A program made the translations under genes and the position numbers. A DNA stretch of 64,000 nt from DASCNA01 sp036011305. GTDB taxonomy: Bacteria > Verrucomicrobiota > Lentisphaeria > Victivallales > GWF2-38-69. Each line of letters starts with the position of its first letter. Position 1 is the first letter of the stretch. This document shows, piece by piece, positions 43,118 to 53,106 of the stretch. The notes under the pieces were generated by a model. It saw nothing but the letters and a program-made list of their open reading frames with translations, searched no databases and was not told where the DNA came from. Location of the stretch: assembly GCA_036011305.1 (NCBI GenBank), contig DASCNA010000041.1:1-64000 (forward strand), in the 5' to 3' direction.

Positions 43118-43780
43118 ATGACATCACATGTTTTCGATTTACTATCAGGTTCATGGCTGCACATATATCTTGGTTCTTTAGCTCTTCTTTTAACAATAAT
43201 GAATCCATTGGGCATGCTGGCAATTTTTTTAGGTACAACAGCAAACTACTCTTTAGCTGAAAGAAAGCACATCAGTATAAAAACGAGTATAACAATTGCA
43301 ATAATACTTATAACTGTAACTTGGCTGGGAACAGGTGTTTTAAATTTCTTTGGTGTCACACTGCCTGCTTTTGAAATTACCGGCGGCATTCTACTTTTTA
43401 TAGGCTGTTTACCAATGGTTCGACCTAAAATTACTAAGCCTATGTCCGATGATGAATCTCCACTCGATGATGATATAGCCATTGTTCCACTTGCTTTTCC
43501 AATAGTAAGTGGACCGGCATCAATACTTCAGGTTATGATGTGCCTTCAGCTATACGGAAATGATCTTGAAAGTAAAATTGTTTTAACAATAGCTTCATTG
43601 ACAGCAACACTTGTCTTATTCCTTTTTTTCTATTACAGTGAATTTTTTATGAAAATAATAGGAATTAACGGATTAAGAATTATAAAAATATTTGTAGGTA
43701 TTATCTTGCTTTCAATAGCAGTAGATATCATTGCAAAAGGAATAATAGGACTCTTCCATCTCAAAGGAATACTTCACTGA
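43118..43780 (+). CDS. MarC family integral membrane protein
   Basis: A 220-residue protein with six hydrophobic segments. The family motifs NPLG (in IMNPLGMLAIFLG) and 'IVPLAFPIVSGPASI' are clear. MarC was once linked to multiple antibiotic resistance but its true function is not established. It follows kdsD by 17 bases and shares its transcript, ending at a strong hairpin. Confidence 0.92.
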   Translation: MTSHVFDLLSGSWLHIYLGSLALLLTIMNPLGMLAIFLGTTANYSLAERKHISIKTSITIAIILITVTWLGTGVLNFFGVTLPAFEITGGILLFIGCLPMVRPKITKPMSDDESPLDDDIAIVPLAFPIVSGPASILQVMMCLQLYGNDLESKIVLTIASLTATLVLFLFFYYSEFFMKIIGINGLRIIKIFVGIILLSIAVDIIAKGIIGLFHLKGILH

Positions 43781-43789
43781 TATTCTCTA

Positions 43790-43830
43790 AAATTAGAAAT
43801 TATGAGTTTAGAGCATATAATTTCTAATTT
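43790..43830. terminator. Bidirectional hairpin between marC-type gene and the metallophosphoesterase gene
   Basis: A perfect 14-bp stem (AAATTAGAAATTAT with ATAATTTCTAATTT, 13-base loop). It is AT-rich and its right arm overlaps the stop codon of the convergent gene, so it probably ends both transcripts, less strongly than a GC-rich stem. Confidence 0.6.
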
Positions 43831-44756
43831 GCGCATTTCAGTTTTAATATCACTACTTCGGGTTTACAATACAACCTTCCAGCAAAACCGCTGCAGCCTA
43901 TACCGTTTGATGTATATCCCTGAAGATTATTGTATTTCCAACAACCTTTAGCAAGTTTATTGGGAGCACTGGTATTTGAAAAAATCATATTTCCCCCGGG
44001 AAGGCAAATTTGACCTCCATGAGTATGCCCGTTCAAACTTAAAGAATAATTGAGTTTATCTGCATCTTTATAAGTTCCTGGACTATGGGAAATAAGTATT
44101 TTAAAACAATCACTGTCAATTATATCTTTTTCACATAAATCAAAATCATGTGCTCCGAAATAACATGGATCATCAATACCTGAAATATAAATAAATTCAT
44201 TGTCTTTTTCAATTTTAACTGATTCATTAACTAGAATTTTAACTCCCAGAGATTCCAAAAAAACTCCACTTTCATATCTATCATGATTACCGAGTATTCC
44301 ATAAATCTTTCTGCTCTTATTCTGTATAATTTCAATTAATTTTCTATAAAATTCTCTAATATCACCTGAACTAATCTTTTTATGTTTATAAACATAATCT
44401 CCTCCCAGTATACAGATATCAAATTCAGATTCATTTACAGTTTTCAAAAGCTTACCTTTTATATTATCAACAAGATCAATATGAATATCAGATAGGAAAA
44501 GTATTTTCAAATCGTTAAATTTCTGAGGTAAATTTTGAAAAAACAATGTATGTTCTGCTAATTGTAAATCATATGCTTCGCGTCGCATTATTTTCATGAC
44601 GCCACAAATTCTAAAAATAAATTTAACGGTAATTATGACTATTTTCAGACTGAACAAATGAAATTTTTTTGTTGAATCTTTTGTAATAAACGAAATTTTA
44701 TTCTGACTCTCTCTAATTTTTCTATTTGAATGTATTGGTTTCATAAGATTATTCAA
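43824..44756 (-). CDS. Calcineurin-like metallophosphoesterase, YaeI/LpxG-like
   Basis: The two-metal phosphoesterase motifs are in order: FLSDIHIDL, GGDYV, GNHDRYES, then 'LISHSPGTY' and NGHTHGGQICLPG. The last motif and the overall layout resemble the membrane-associated YaeI group; in some bacteria (Chlamydia LpxG) such an enzyme cleaves UDP-diacylglucosamine in lipid A synthesis. A hydrophobic stretch at about residues 38-55 could anchor it to the membrane. Substrate is inferred, not shown. It follows the lactonase gene by five bases. Confidence 0.85.
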   Translation of the reverse strand: MNNLMKPIHSNRKIRESQNKISFITKDSTKKFHLFSLKIVIITVKFIFRICGVMKIMRREAYDLQLAEHTLFFQNLPQKFNDLKILFLSDIHIDLVDNIKGKLLKTVNESEFDICILGGDYVYKHKKISSGDIREFYRKLIEIIQNKSRKIYGILGNHDRYESGVFLESLGVKILVNESVKIEKDNEFIYISGIDDPCYFGAHDFDLCEKDIIDSDCFKILISHSPGTYKDADKLNYSLSLNGHTHGGQICLPGGNMIFSNTSAPNKLAKGCWKYNNLQGYTSNGIGCSGFAGRLYCKPEVVILKLKCAN

Positions 44757-44761
44757 TATTT

Positions 44762-45832
44762 TTAATTTATATGGACAAAAGTAGGACTATTAATCTTTAT
44801 TCTCTTTTTAGTATATTTCAACAATCCAGTTTCTGAATTTACGTTAAAGATAGTGATATCATTAGAATTTTGATTTGCACAAATTAACAATTGACCATCA
44901 GGTGAAATATTAAAATCTCTTGGTTCTTTACCATCAACACTAACCATATCTACAAAAGTTAATTTACCATTTTTATTATTAACATAAAAAATTGAAATAG
45001 TATCACTTCCTCTATTTGATACGTACAAATATTTACCGTTTGGGTGTAAATGAATTGCTGCAGATAATTTTCTATTTACTGCAATATCAGGATTCAAAGA
45101 AGGTAAGGTCTGTATCACATTGATATTATCAAAATGATTATTAAATGAAATTACATTGATATTAGCATTAAGTTCATTAATTAGATAGCATACAGATAAT
45201 TTACGATTAAAAGCTAAATGCCTAGGGCCGCTTCCTGGATGTATATTAATTGATTTTAATTCTGAATTATTTTCTAACTTATCAAAATCATGTATCCATA
45301 TTTTATCAGTTCCTAAGTCTTGAACGAGAAAATGTTTGTTGTCAGGAACAGATATTATAGAATGAGGATGAGATTCATTTTGTCTTTCTTTATTTATGCT
45401 ATTGCCTGTATATTTATACTCATAAATGCTCTCAAGTATAATTCCATTATCATTTACAGGAAACAGTTTTATATTGCCACCTGAATAATTTGCAACCATT
45501 AACAGTTTATGCTTATTATCAAAACTTAAATGGCAAGGACTTGCTCCATCAGTCGATCTTGATGACAGATGATTTAATTTCATATTATTATTATCAATCC
45601 TAAATGAGTGAACCATTCCATTTTCTGATGTTTCCTCAACGCTGTATAATAATTTTTTATCTGAATCTACATACAGATAACTGGGATTAATAATACCATC
45701 AAAGTAATGTTCTTCCTTAACGTTAAAAGAATCTGTATCTAACTTAAACCAATATATACCTTTACCGGTTCCATTAACGTGTGCTTCTTTTTGAGTATAC
45801 GAACCTATAAAAACATCTAAATTCTTTTTCAT
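44762..45832 (-). CDS. pgl: Lactonase family protein, 6-phosphogluconolactonase (YbhE) type
   Basis: A seven-bladed beta-propeller with repeated blade motifs such as 'SYLYVDSDKKLLYSVEE', 'SPCHLSFDNKHKLLMVANY', 'GPRHLAFNRKLSVCYLINE' and 'PRDFNISPDGQLLICANQNS'. E. coli YbhE of this family hydrolyses 6-phosphogluconolactone in the oxidative pentose phosphate pathway, but many relatives have other lactone substrates. The start 'MKKNLDVFIGSYTQ' is typical. The 356-residue length fits. It lies between uvrA and the phosphoesterase gene on the same strand. No signal peptide is seen, so it acts in the cytoplasm. Confidence 0.88.
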   Translation of the reverse strand: MKKNLDVFIGSYTQKEAHVNGTGKGIYWFKLDTDSFNVKEEHYFDGIINPSYLYVDSDKKLLYSVEETSENGMVHSFRIDNNNMKLNHLSSRSTDGASPCHLSFDNKHKLLMVANYSGGNIKLFPVNDNGIILESIYEYKYTGNSINKERQNESHPHSIISVPDNKHFLVQDLGTDKIWIHDFDKLENNSELKSINIHPGSGPRHLAFNRKLSVCYLINELNANINVISFNNHFDNINVIQTLPSLNPDIAVNRKLSAAIHLHPNGKYLYVSNRGSDTISIFYVNNKNGKLTFVDMVSVDGKEPRDFNISPDGQLLICANQNSNDITIFNVNSETGLLKYTKKRIKINSPTFVHIN

Positions 45833-45851
45833 GAAAATTCCAAATCTAAAC

Positions 45852-48695
45852 CTATTTAAAAATACTCTTCAAGTATTGCCCAGTATAGGATTTTTTAACT
45901 TTAGCAACTTCTTCAGGAGTTCCCTGCGCGATTAGTTTGCCACCTTTATCTCCACCTTCAGGACCAAGGTCAATAATATGATCAGCAACTTTAATAACAT
46001 CTAGATTATGTTCAATCACAAGAATTGTATTATCCTGATCTCTTAATTTCAAAAGTACAGCAAGCAGTTTTTCTACATCAGCAATATGAAGTCCGGTTGT
46101 AGGTTCATCTAAGATATAAAGAGTATGTCCCTGTTGTCTTTTAGCAAGCTCTGTAGCAAGCTTTACCCTTTGAGCTTCTCCACCTGAAAGTGTTGTTGCT
46201 GGCTGTCCTAAATGGATATAACCTAAACCAACATCAACTAAAGTTTTTAATTTTCTATACAAGTTTGGAATAGCATCAAAAAATTCAGTCGCTTCATTGA
46301 CTGTCATATCCAGTACATCAGCAATACTTTTACCTTTGTACAAAACATTAAGTGTTTCATTATTAAATCTTCTCCCTTTACATACAGAACACTGTACATA
46401 AACATCAGGTAGAAAAAGCATTTCTATTTTTTTAATACCGTCACCTTTACACTCTTCACAGCGCCCGCCTTTAACATTAAATGAAAATCGTCCTGGTTTA
46501 TAACCGCGCATTCTTGATTCAGGCAGTTTGGAATATAACTGTCTTATCAAAGTAAACGCATCAGTATATGTAGCCGGATTAGATCTAGGCGTTCTGCCTA
46601 TGGGAGTTTGATCAATAACAATCGATTTACCTAACGTTTCAATTCCTGTAATTTCTTTATGTTTACCAGGTTGTTCTCTGCCTATATTAAAATATCTGTT
46701 AACAGCAATGCGTAAAATATCATTAATTAAACTGCTTTTGCCTGATCCTGAAACACCAGTCACGCAAATAAATTTCCCCAATGGAAATTCTACATCTATA
46801 TTTTTAAGATTATTCTGTTCTGCTCCAATAATTTTAATATTTTTACCATTGCCATTAAATCTATTTTCTGGAATTTTAATTTCACGCTTTTCGGTAATGT
46901 ATTCGGCTGTTAAAGAATTTTTTACATTTGTAATTTTTTTAGGAGGTCCACTATAAATTAAGTTACCTCCAAGTCTCCCCGCCCCTGGTCCTAAATCAAT
47001 AATGTGATCTGCTTTTTTAATTGTATCTAAATCATGCTCTACAACTACAACAGTATTTCCTGTATCTCTTAAATTAATTAAAGTTTCCAGCAGTCTGTCA
47101 TTATCTCTCTGATGAAGTCCAATACTTGGTTCATCTAAAATATATATTACGCCAACTAGGCCGCTGCCAAGCTGAGTAGCCAACCTTATACGCTGTGCTT
47201 CACCTCCCGAAAGTGTTGAACTCTCTCTATCCAGTGATAAATAAGTAAGCCCAACGTTACTTAAAAAACCAAGCCTTGCTTTAATTTCATTTAAAATTTC
47301 TGAAGCAATTATTGAATCTTCTTCTGACAATTTAATATTTGAAACAAATTTAAGAGCATTTTTTACACTTAACTCATTAAATTTATGAATAGGCTTGGCA
47401 CCGACAGTTACAGCTAAGCTTGAAGGTTTTAATCTTGCGCCTTTACATTTAGGACAAAGTTCTTTAACCATACAGTCTCTCAATCTTGACCTTACAGAGT
47501 CACTCTCTGTTTCAACATATCTTCTTTCAAGATTATGAACTATCCCTTCAAAAGGTTTTCTAAGTTTGTGTTGTTTTCCTCTATGCCAGTAATCAAAGTT
47601 TACTATCTCTTCACCTGTACCATAAAATAATATGCTTCTGATACTATCAGGCATATCTTTGATAGGAGTTTTAATAAGATCCGGAAAATCCAAATGTTCT
47701 GCCATGCGTCTTAAAAGATGATTATAGTAAATTATCAATCTTCTCGGCCCTCTTCTCCAGATAGGTATAGCACCTTTTTTTATAGACAGATTTTCATCAA
47801 CGATAATTCTTTCAGGTTTTATAACAAGTTTTGTACCAAGGCCATTGCATGAAGAACACGCTCCGTACGGGCTGTTAAATGAAAAATTACGTGGCTCCAG
47901 TTTCCCAAAACTGATAGAGCATTTTAAACAGGCCAAATGCTCACTGATCTGTTCTTCCTCCCATTTCTTATCCGGAGAATTACTTTCGTAAAGTATAGTT
48001 AATAAGCCATCTCCGCATCTCAAAGCTAATTCAACAGAATCAGTAATTCTTGAAGTTTCAAGTTTTCCGGTTTTCAATCTGTCAATTACAGCTTCAATCG
48101 TATGCTTTATATTCTTTTCTAGGGATATTTCAGAATCCAAATCAATAATTTTACCATCAATCCGAGCCCTGACAAAACCATCTTTTCTTAGTTTTTCCAA
48201 AACCTCTTTATGTTCGCCCTTTCTTCCGATAATATAAGGAGCAAGAACAATCAGTTTTCTATCAGCAGGTAATTTTAATATTTTTTCGCATACAGCCTGT
48301 GCACTTTGAGCATGAACAGGCTTACCACACTTAGGACAATGCGGTTTACCCACTCTTGAGTATAAAACTCTTAAATAGTCATATATTTCTGTTGTTGTAG
48401 CAACAGTAGAGCGGGGATTAACGCCTGAAGAACGCTGTTCAATAGCAATTGCAGGAGATAAACCTTCAATGTGTTCCACATCAGGTTTCTGCATCTGATC
48501 AAGAAACTGTCTTGCATAAGTAGAAAGACTTTCTACGTATCTTCTCTGCCCTTCAGCGTACAGTGTATCAAAAGCGAGAGAAGATTTACCTGATCCGCTT
48601 AAACCTGTTATAACAACAAAGGAGTTTCTAGGAATAGTAACATCTATTCCTTTTAAATTATGCTGTCGTGCTCCTTTTATTATAATATCTTTCAA
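45852..48695 (-). CDS. uvrA: Excinuclease ABC subunit A
   Basis: UvrA finds DNA damage in nucleotide excision repair as a dimer with two ABC ATPases per chain. Walker A motifs are at about residues 31-38 (GLSGSGKSS) and 640 (GVSGSGKSS); signature motifs LSGGEAQRIRL and LSGGEAQRVKL are both present. The zinc sites show as CLKC with CSSC, and CEEC with CSVC. The gene start is TTG with GGAG about eight bases before it. At 947 residues it is full length. It is the best-defined gene in this part of the window. Confidence 0.97.
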   Translation of the reverse strand: MKDIIIKGARQHNLKGIDVTIPRNSFVVITGLSGSGKSSLAFDTLYAEGQRRYVESLSTYARQFLDQMQKPDVEHIEGLSPAIAIEQRSSGVNPRSTVATTTEIYDYLRVLYSRVGKPHCPKCGKPVHAQSAQAVCEKILKLPADRKLIVLAPYIIGRKGEHKEVLEKLRKDGFVRARIDGKIIDLDSEISLEKNIKHTIEAVIDRLKTGKLETSRITDSVELALRCGDGLLTILYESNSPDKKWEEEQISEHLACLKCSISFGKLEPRNFSFNSPYGACSSCNGLGTKLVIKPERIIVDENLSIKKGAIPIWRRGPRRLIIYYNHLLRRMAEHLDFPDLIKTPIKDMPDSIRSILFYGTGEEIVNFDYWHRGKQHKLRKPFEGIVHNLERRYVETESDSVRSRLRDCMVKELCPKCKGARLKPSSLAVTVGAKPIHKFNELSVKNALKFVSNIKLSEEDSIIASEILNEIKARLGFLSNVGLTYLSLDRESSTLSGGEAQRIRLATQLGSGLVGVIYILDEPSIGLHQRDNDRLLETLINLRDTGNTVVVVEHDLDTIKKADHIIDLGPGAGRLGGNLIYSGPPKKITNVKNSLTAEYITEKREIKIPENRFNGNGKNIKIIGAEQNNLKNIDVEFPLGKFICVTGVSGSGKSSLINDILRIAVNRYFNIGREQPGKHKEITGIETLGKSIVIDQTPIGRTPRSNPATYTDAFTLIRQLYSKLPESRMRGYKPGRFSFNVKGGRCEECKGDGIKKIEMLFLPDVYVQCSVCKGRRFNNETLNVLYKGKSIADVLDMTVNEATEFFDAIPNLYRKLKTLVDVGLGYIHLGQPATTLSGGEAQRVKLATELAKRQQGHTLYILDEPTTGLHIADVEKLLAVLLKLRDQDNTILVIEHNLDVIKVADHIIDLGPEGGDKGGKLIAQGTPEEVAKVKKSYTGQYLKSIFK

Positions 48696-48770
48696 AATAA
48701 GATCTCCAAAACAATAAAGATATAAAACTTAAACTATTACAAATAGTATGTTTTGGAAATCTATCAAATA

Positions 48771-50801
48771 TTATAAGACAGCAATTAATAAAATAGCTAC
48801 AATATTAACAATTTTTATCAATGGGTTAATTGCTGGGCCTGCAGTATCCTTATATGGATCTCCGACAGTATCCCCTGTGACTGCAGCTTTATGAGCTTCA
48901 CTGCCTTTACCACCCAAATTACCATCCTCAATATATTTCTTTGCGTTATCCCATGCTCCCCCCCCTGTAGTCATTGATATAGCTAGGAACAATCCAGTTA
49001 TTATAGTCCCAAGAAGAACACCGCCAAGGGCAATAGGCCCCAAAATATAACCGACAAGAATAGGTATAATGATCGGCAATAAAGAAGGAATAATCATCTG
49101 TTTAATTGCTGCTTTTGTCAATAGTCCTACAGCTTTAGAATAATCAGGTTTGGATTCACCTGTCATTATACCTTTATCAGCTTTAAATTGCCTTCTGACT
49201 TCTAAAATAATAGCTCCTGAAGCTTTGCCTACAGCTTCCATTGCCATAGCTCCAAACAGATATGGAATTAATCCGCCAATCAACAACCCTATGATTACTA
49301 GAGGGTTAGTCAGATCAAAATGCAAAACCATATTATGAATAATTTTTAACTGGTGTGTATAATCTGCAAACAGAACAAGTGCTGCCAAACCTGCAGAACA
49401 AATAGCATAACCTTTTGTTAATGCCTTAGTTGTATTTCCAACAGCATCTAAAGCATCAGTAATATTACGGACCTCTTCAGGAGATTCGGACATTTCCGCG
49501 ATACCACCTGCATTATCTGTTATCGGACCAAAAGAGTCTAAAGTAACTATAAATCCTGACATTGATAGCATCGCTGTAACTGCAACAGCAATACCAAAAA
49601 GTCCACATAACATATAGGCGACATAAATACTTGCACATACTGCTAAAACAGGTAAATAAGTAGCTCTTAGAGAAGTAGCCAGCCCAGAAATAATATTAGT
49701 TGCATGTCCTGTTGTTGAAGCCTGAGCTATTTTTTTTACAGGCCTATGCTCTGCAGCAGTATAAAAATCTGTAATAACCATTATCAAAAAAGTTAAAACT
49801 AAACCCACAAGAGCACTAAAGTAAATATTGAGATAATTTACTCCGGGCATATTAAACATCCATTTAGTTACAGGAAAGAATATAATTGCTGAGATAACTT
49901 CTGTTATAATCAATCCTCTGTATAGAGATCTCATAACTTTTTTTGCAGATTTAGTTCTTATAAAACTAAAACCAATTAAAGATGCAATTATCGCAACGGC
50001 ACTTAAAGCTAAAGGATAGAGTATAGCACTACCTGATGATTTAAATGTTATTACAGCCAATAGCATTGTAGCAACTATGGTTACAGCATAAGTTTCAAAT
50101 AAATCAGCCGCCATGCCTGCACAGTCACCGACATTGTCACCGACATTGTCTGCTATTACAGCTGGATTCCTAGGATCATCTTCAGGAATACCGGATTCAA
50201 TTTTCCCCACTAAATCAGCTCCGACATCTGCACCTTTAGTAAAAATACCACCGCCTAGACGGGCAAAAATAGAGATAAGAGAACCACCAAAAGCCAACCC
50301 TATCAACGGCCTGATAAGCATATCAAGATTTACATTAACCGGCACACTAAATCCGCCAAGAAGAAAAATATAGAAACATGTTATCCCTAACAGGCCAAGG
50401 CCCAAAACTAGCATCCCTGTTACTGCGCCACCCTGAAGAGCAACTTTTATAGCCTTTTCCAAAGAAGAATGTGCTGCCTCTGTAGTCCTCACATTTGCTC
50501 TTACAGATATATTCATTCCTATGTATCCCGCAGCTCCGGATAAAACAGCGCCGACTAAAAACGCAAATGCAGTAGTCCAACCTAAATGAGGAGCAAAACC
50601 AAGAATAAAAAATACAATTATACCAACAACTGTAATCGCGGCATATTGTCGGTTGAGAAATGCTTTAGCACCCTGTTGTATTGCAGTAGCAATACTTCTC
50701 ATTTTTTCATTTCCATCAGGCTGTTTTAAAATCCATTTACAACAAAAAATGCTATAAATAATGGCAACAATACCGCATATTAAAATTGCTAAAATTCCCA
50801 C
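48771..50801 (-). CDS. hppA: Membrane pyrophosphatase, potassium-independent type (proton-pumping)
   Basis: HppA couples pyrophosphate hydrolysis to ion pumping across the inner membrane. About 16 membrane segments are visible, with the substrate motif DVGADLVGKIESGIPEDDPRNPAVIADNVGDNVGD read in two parts, and the second signature 'DNAGGIAEM'. The residue that sets potassium dependence lies in GNTTKALTKGYA: lysine in place of the alanine of GNTTAAIGKG, so by the known rule it is potassium-independent and most likely a proton pump. The start is GTG with GAGGTGG upstream. It is 676 residues, full length. Pumping direction and ion are inferred from the family. Confidence 0.95.
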   Translation of the reverse strand: MGILAILICGIVAIIYSIFCCKWILKQPDGNEKMRSIATAIQQGAKAFLNRQYAAITVVGIIVFFILGFAPHLGWTTAFAFLVGAVLSGAAGYIGMNISVRANVRTTEAAHSSLEKAIKVALQGGAVTGMLVLGLGLLGITCFYIFLLGGFSVPVNVNLDMLIRPLIGLAFGGSLISIFARLGGGIFTKGADVGADLVGKIESGIPEDDPRNPAVIADNVGDNVGDCAGMAADLFETYAVTIVATMLLAVITFKSSGSAILYPLALSAVAIIASLIGFSFIRTKSAKKVMRSLYRGLIITEVISAIIFFPVTKWMFNMPGVNYLNIYFSALVGLVLTFLIMVITDFYTAAEHRPVKKIAQASTTGHATNIISGLATSLRATYLPVLAVCASIYVAYMLCGLFGIAVAVTAMLSMSGFIVTLDSFGPITDNAGGIAEMSESPEEVRNITDALDAVGNTTKALTKGYAICSAGLAALVLFADYTHQLKIIHNMVLHFDLTNPLVIIGLLIGGLIPYLFGAMAMEAVGKASGAIILEVRRQFKADKGIMTGESKPDYSKAVGLLTKAAIKQMIIPSLLPIIIPILVGYILGPIALGGVLLGTIITGLFLAISMTTGGGAWDNAKKYIEDGNLGGKGSEAHKAAVTGDTVGDPYKDTAGPAINPLIKIVNIVAILLIAVL

Positions 50802-51076
50802 AATACCACCTCATTTTATTTTTATTGATTTGCTTTGACTCTTTCTTCTTAGAAAATCTCCTTATTTTGATATAACAATTTTTGATTTGCTTACATCTGC
50901 TATAATATATCAGTACCATTTTCCAGCATTGAATACAAATTTAGTAAAAATATTTTATAGAATAATTATTTGACAAGAAGAAGTTGAATAGGGTGTACTT
51001 AATAAATAAGGATTAAAATTATTGCATACTAATAGCTAAATATTAATCAGACATAAAATATTCAGTATTTTTATCT

Positions 51077-52033
51077 TTACTTGACAGCACGAATATATTT
51101 CAGGATACCGTTCGTTATCAATTGTGCCAGTAAATTCTGATATTTCGTTTGTGTCAACAGTTTACCTTCATAAGAATTCGACAAAAATCCGGTTTCAATC
51201 AACACTGCAGGTTTATGTGAATACTTCAAAACAGCAAATCTAGCATGTTTGAGGCCTCTATCTTTCCTACCTGTTCTCAGTAAACTTTTCTGTATTTCAT
51301 ATCCTAATAATGCATTATATTTATCATTACTGTTTCCGTTTTCAGATGACGAAACTTTTTTAGAACTATGCGTAGAAGAAGCGCCTGCAGGGGCCAATAT
51401 AAAGGTTTCAATTCCGCTGGCACTTGGAGTGGCAGCATTACAATGTATAGATATAAACAAATCACCGCCAAATCTATCATTAACCTTAGGTCTGTCTTTA
51501 ATCTGTAAAAAAACATCCCTATTTCTTGTCATAATAATTTTATACCCTTTTGCAGATAATATTTTAGCAAGTTTTCTGGCTATTGATAAAGTTATGCTTT
51601 TCTCTCTAGCTCCATTTCCTTCAGCGCCATTGTCTTTTCCTCCATGTCCAGGATCAATAACAATAGTTTTGATTCTGGATCTTTTTAATGATTTTGAATT
51701 TAGAATAGGATTTATCAATAACAAAAAATCTGTTCGGCTGATCAAAGGGTTGCCATTATTATAAATAGGAGCAAATGAAAAATTAACTTTAACTCGGTTA
51801 ATATTACCAGTTCTTGAATCATAATTAAATTCTAAATTAGAATACCTGCTTTTAAGGAGTGCATATTTTCTGAATATTGAAATCGACATACCATAATACT
51901 TTGCAACATCACGCAAGTAAACATATGTTCTGCCAAAACGTTTAGCCGAGCGGATATTTTTAGCATTTAAATTGAAAGTGAAAAGAACAAATAAACAGCA
52001 GAATGCAGTGTACTTTATTATTTTATAATTCAT
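51077..52033 (-). CDS. N-acetylmuramoyl-L-alanine amidase (AmiC/Amidase_3 type)
   Basis: This exported zinc amidase cuts the bond between muramic acid and the peptide in cell-wall material. A signal peptide (cleavage near LNA) is followed by a segment 'TYVYLRDVAKYYGMS' like the copper amine oxidase N-terminal fold used in cell-wall proteins. The catalytic domain has the zinc and catalytic residues: H in DPGHGG, E in AREKSI, H in SIHCNA, and E in LIETGFLSN. The C-terminal cell-wall part of E. coli enzymes is absent. At 318 residues it is of a common size. Confidence 0.9.
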   Translation of the reverse strand: MNYKIIKYTAFCCLFVLFTFNLNAKNIRSAKRFGRTYVYLRDVAKYYGMSISIFRKYALLKSRYSNLEFNYDSRTGNINRVKVNFSFAPIYNNGNPLISRTDFLLLINPILNSKSLKRSRIKTIVIDPGHGGKDNGAEGNGAREKSITLSIARKLAKILSAKGYKIIMTRNRDVFLQIKDRPKVNDRFGGDLFISIHCNAATPSASGIETFILAPAGASSTHSSKKVSSSENGNSNDKYNALLGYEIQKSLLRTGRKDRGLKHARFAVLKYSHKPAVLIETGFLSNSYEGKLLTQTKYQNLLAQLITNGILKYIRAVK

Positions 52034-52143
52034 AAGAAGATATTGTTTGAATAAAATATTAAATTAAGAAAATGCTATTTCTAAAATGATATAACTTTTT
52101 CTGCAAGAATCAATATTTGATACGGCAATTAGAAAATTTAATC

Positions 52144-53013
52144 CTATTTTAAATTTCTATGCCTACTTAAAAGATAAGAATTATATATATTTTGAAACAG
52201 GACATAACATGTCGGTCCTAAAGCAACTAAAGGGTTTAAAAAAGTTAAAGAAAACCAAATCATAAAAGCAGTATTCTTTTGTCCCAAAACTATAGAAGAT
52301 TCCAATCTAAATTTTTTGCTGCCAAGCTTCCTACCCACTATATAATTTATGCAGCATATAACTGCTGTTAAAATAGAAATACCTATAATTTCACTATACA
52401 AATTTTTATTTGTTTTTATGAAATATGACGCTTTTGAAATTGCCAAATACATTAAAAGCAACCAAAGATAAAATTGGATGCTTTTGAGTTTACCAACATA
52501 TTTTTTAACTCTATCTCTCAATACAAATTTTAACATAAAAGCTAATACAAAAGGAATAAATATTACACTTAATGTAGATATTAAAATTGCCATAAAGTTC
52601 GCGATATTAAAATCAGAATGATCTAAAACAGGCAAAATTAATGGTAATAGGAAAGCTACAAATAAATTAGATAATACTACAAAGCTTGCAACATATGTAA
52701 TATCCCTATCCAGTAAATTTGCAATTACTGTGGTTGCTATAGCAGTAGGCGAGATAGCAATAATAAAAGCAACTACTGCTAAATTATGATTAAAAAGATT
52801 AATTGGAAAGAATAAAACTACTGAAAGCATTACCATAAAAATAAGCGCATAAACATGCTGCTTATATTCATGAATTTTAAAACGGGATAAATTGATAAAG
52901 GCGAATAAAAGCTGAATCATTAAAATATATCTAATTAGAAATGCATAATTATGACCGAAGTCAAAAATAATTCCAAATGCAAAAACTAATAATAAACAAA
53001 CAGCTCTTTTCAT
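52144..53013 (-). CDS. BASS-family (bile acid:sodium symporter-like) transporter
   Basis: Nine or ten hydrophobic segments and the two BASS repeat hallmarks: 'ISPTAIATTVIANLLDRD' and the C-terminal 'LGQKNTAFMIWFSLTFLNPLVALGP' (read in pieces). The TM4b crossing motif in this family normally has SN; here ATTVIAN. Bacterial members move small organic acids such as pantoate or bile acids with sodium; the substrate is unknown. At 289 residues it is slightly short, and the N-terminus begins at once with a hydrophobic segment. It follows trxB on the same strand after 93 bases. Confidence 0.78.
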   Translation of the reverse strand: MKRAVCLLLVFAFGIIFDFGHNYAFLIRYILMIQLLFAFINLSRFKIHEYKQHVYALIFMVMLSVVLFFPINLFNHNLAVVAFIIAISPTAIATTVIANLLDRDITYVASFVVLSNLFVAFLLPLILPVLDHSDFNIANFMAILISTLSVIFIPFVLAFMLKFVLRDRVKKYVGKLKSIQFYLWLLLMYLAISKASYFIKTNKNLYSEIIGISILTAVICCINYIVGRKLGSKKFRLESSIVLGQKNTAFMIWFSLTFLNPLVALGPTCYVLFQNIYNSYLLSRHRNLK

Positions 53014-53106
53014 TAAACAAACTCATAAAAGTTTTCAACAGCTTCAGCTTTTAAATTAATAGGATCCAACATCATATCTAAAAATTTAAACTCTGAAGCC
53101 TGAAAA

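Noticed and set aside
50127..50152. A 12-base direct repeat in hppA
   Set aside because: It encodes the conserved DNVGDNVGD motif of the enzyme and needs no other explanation.
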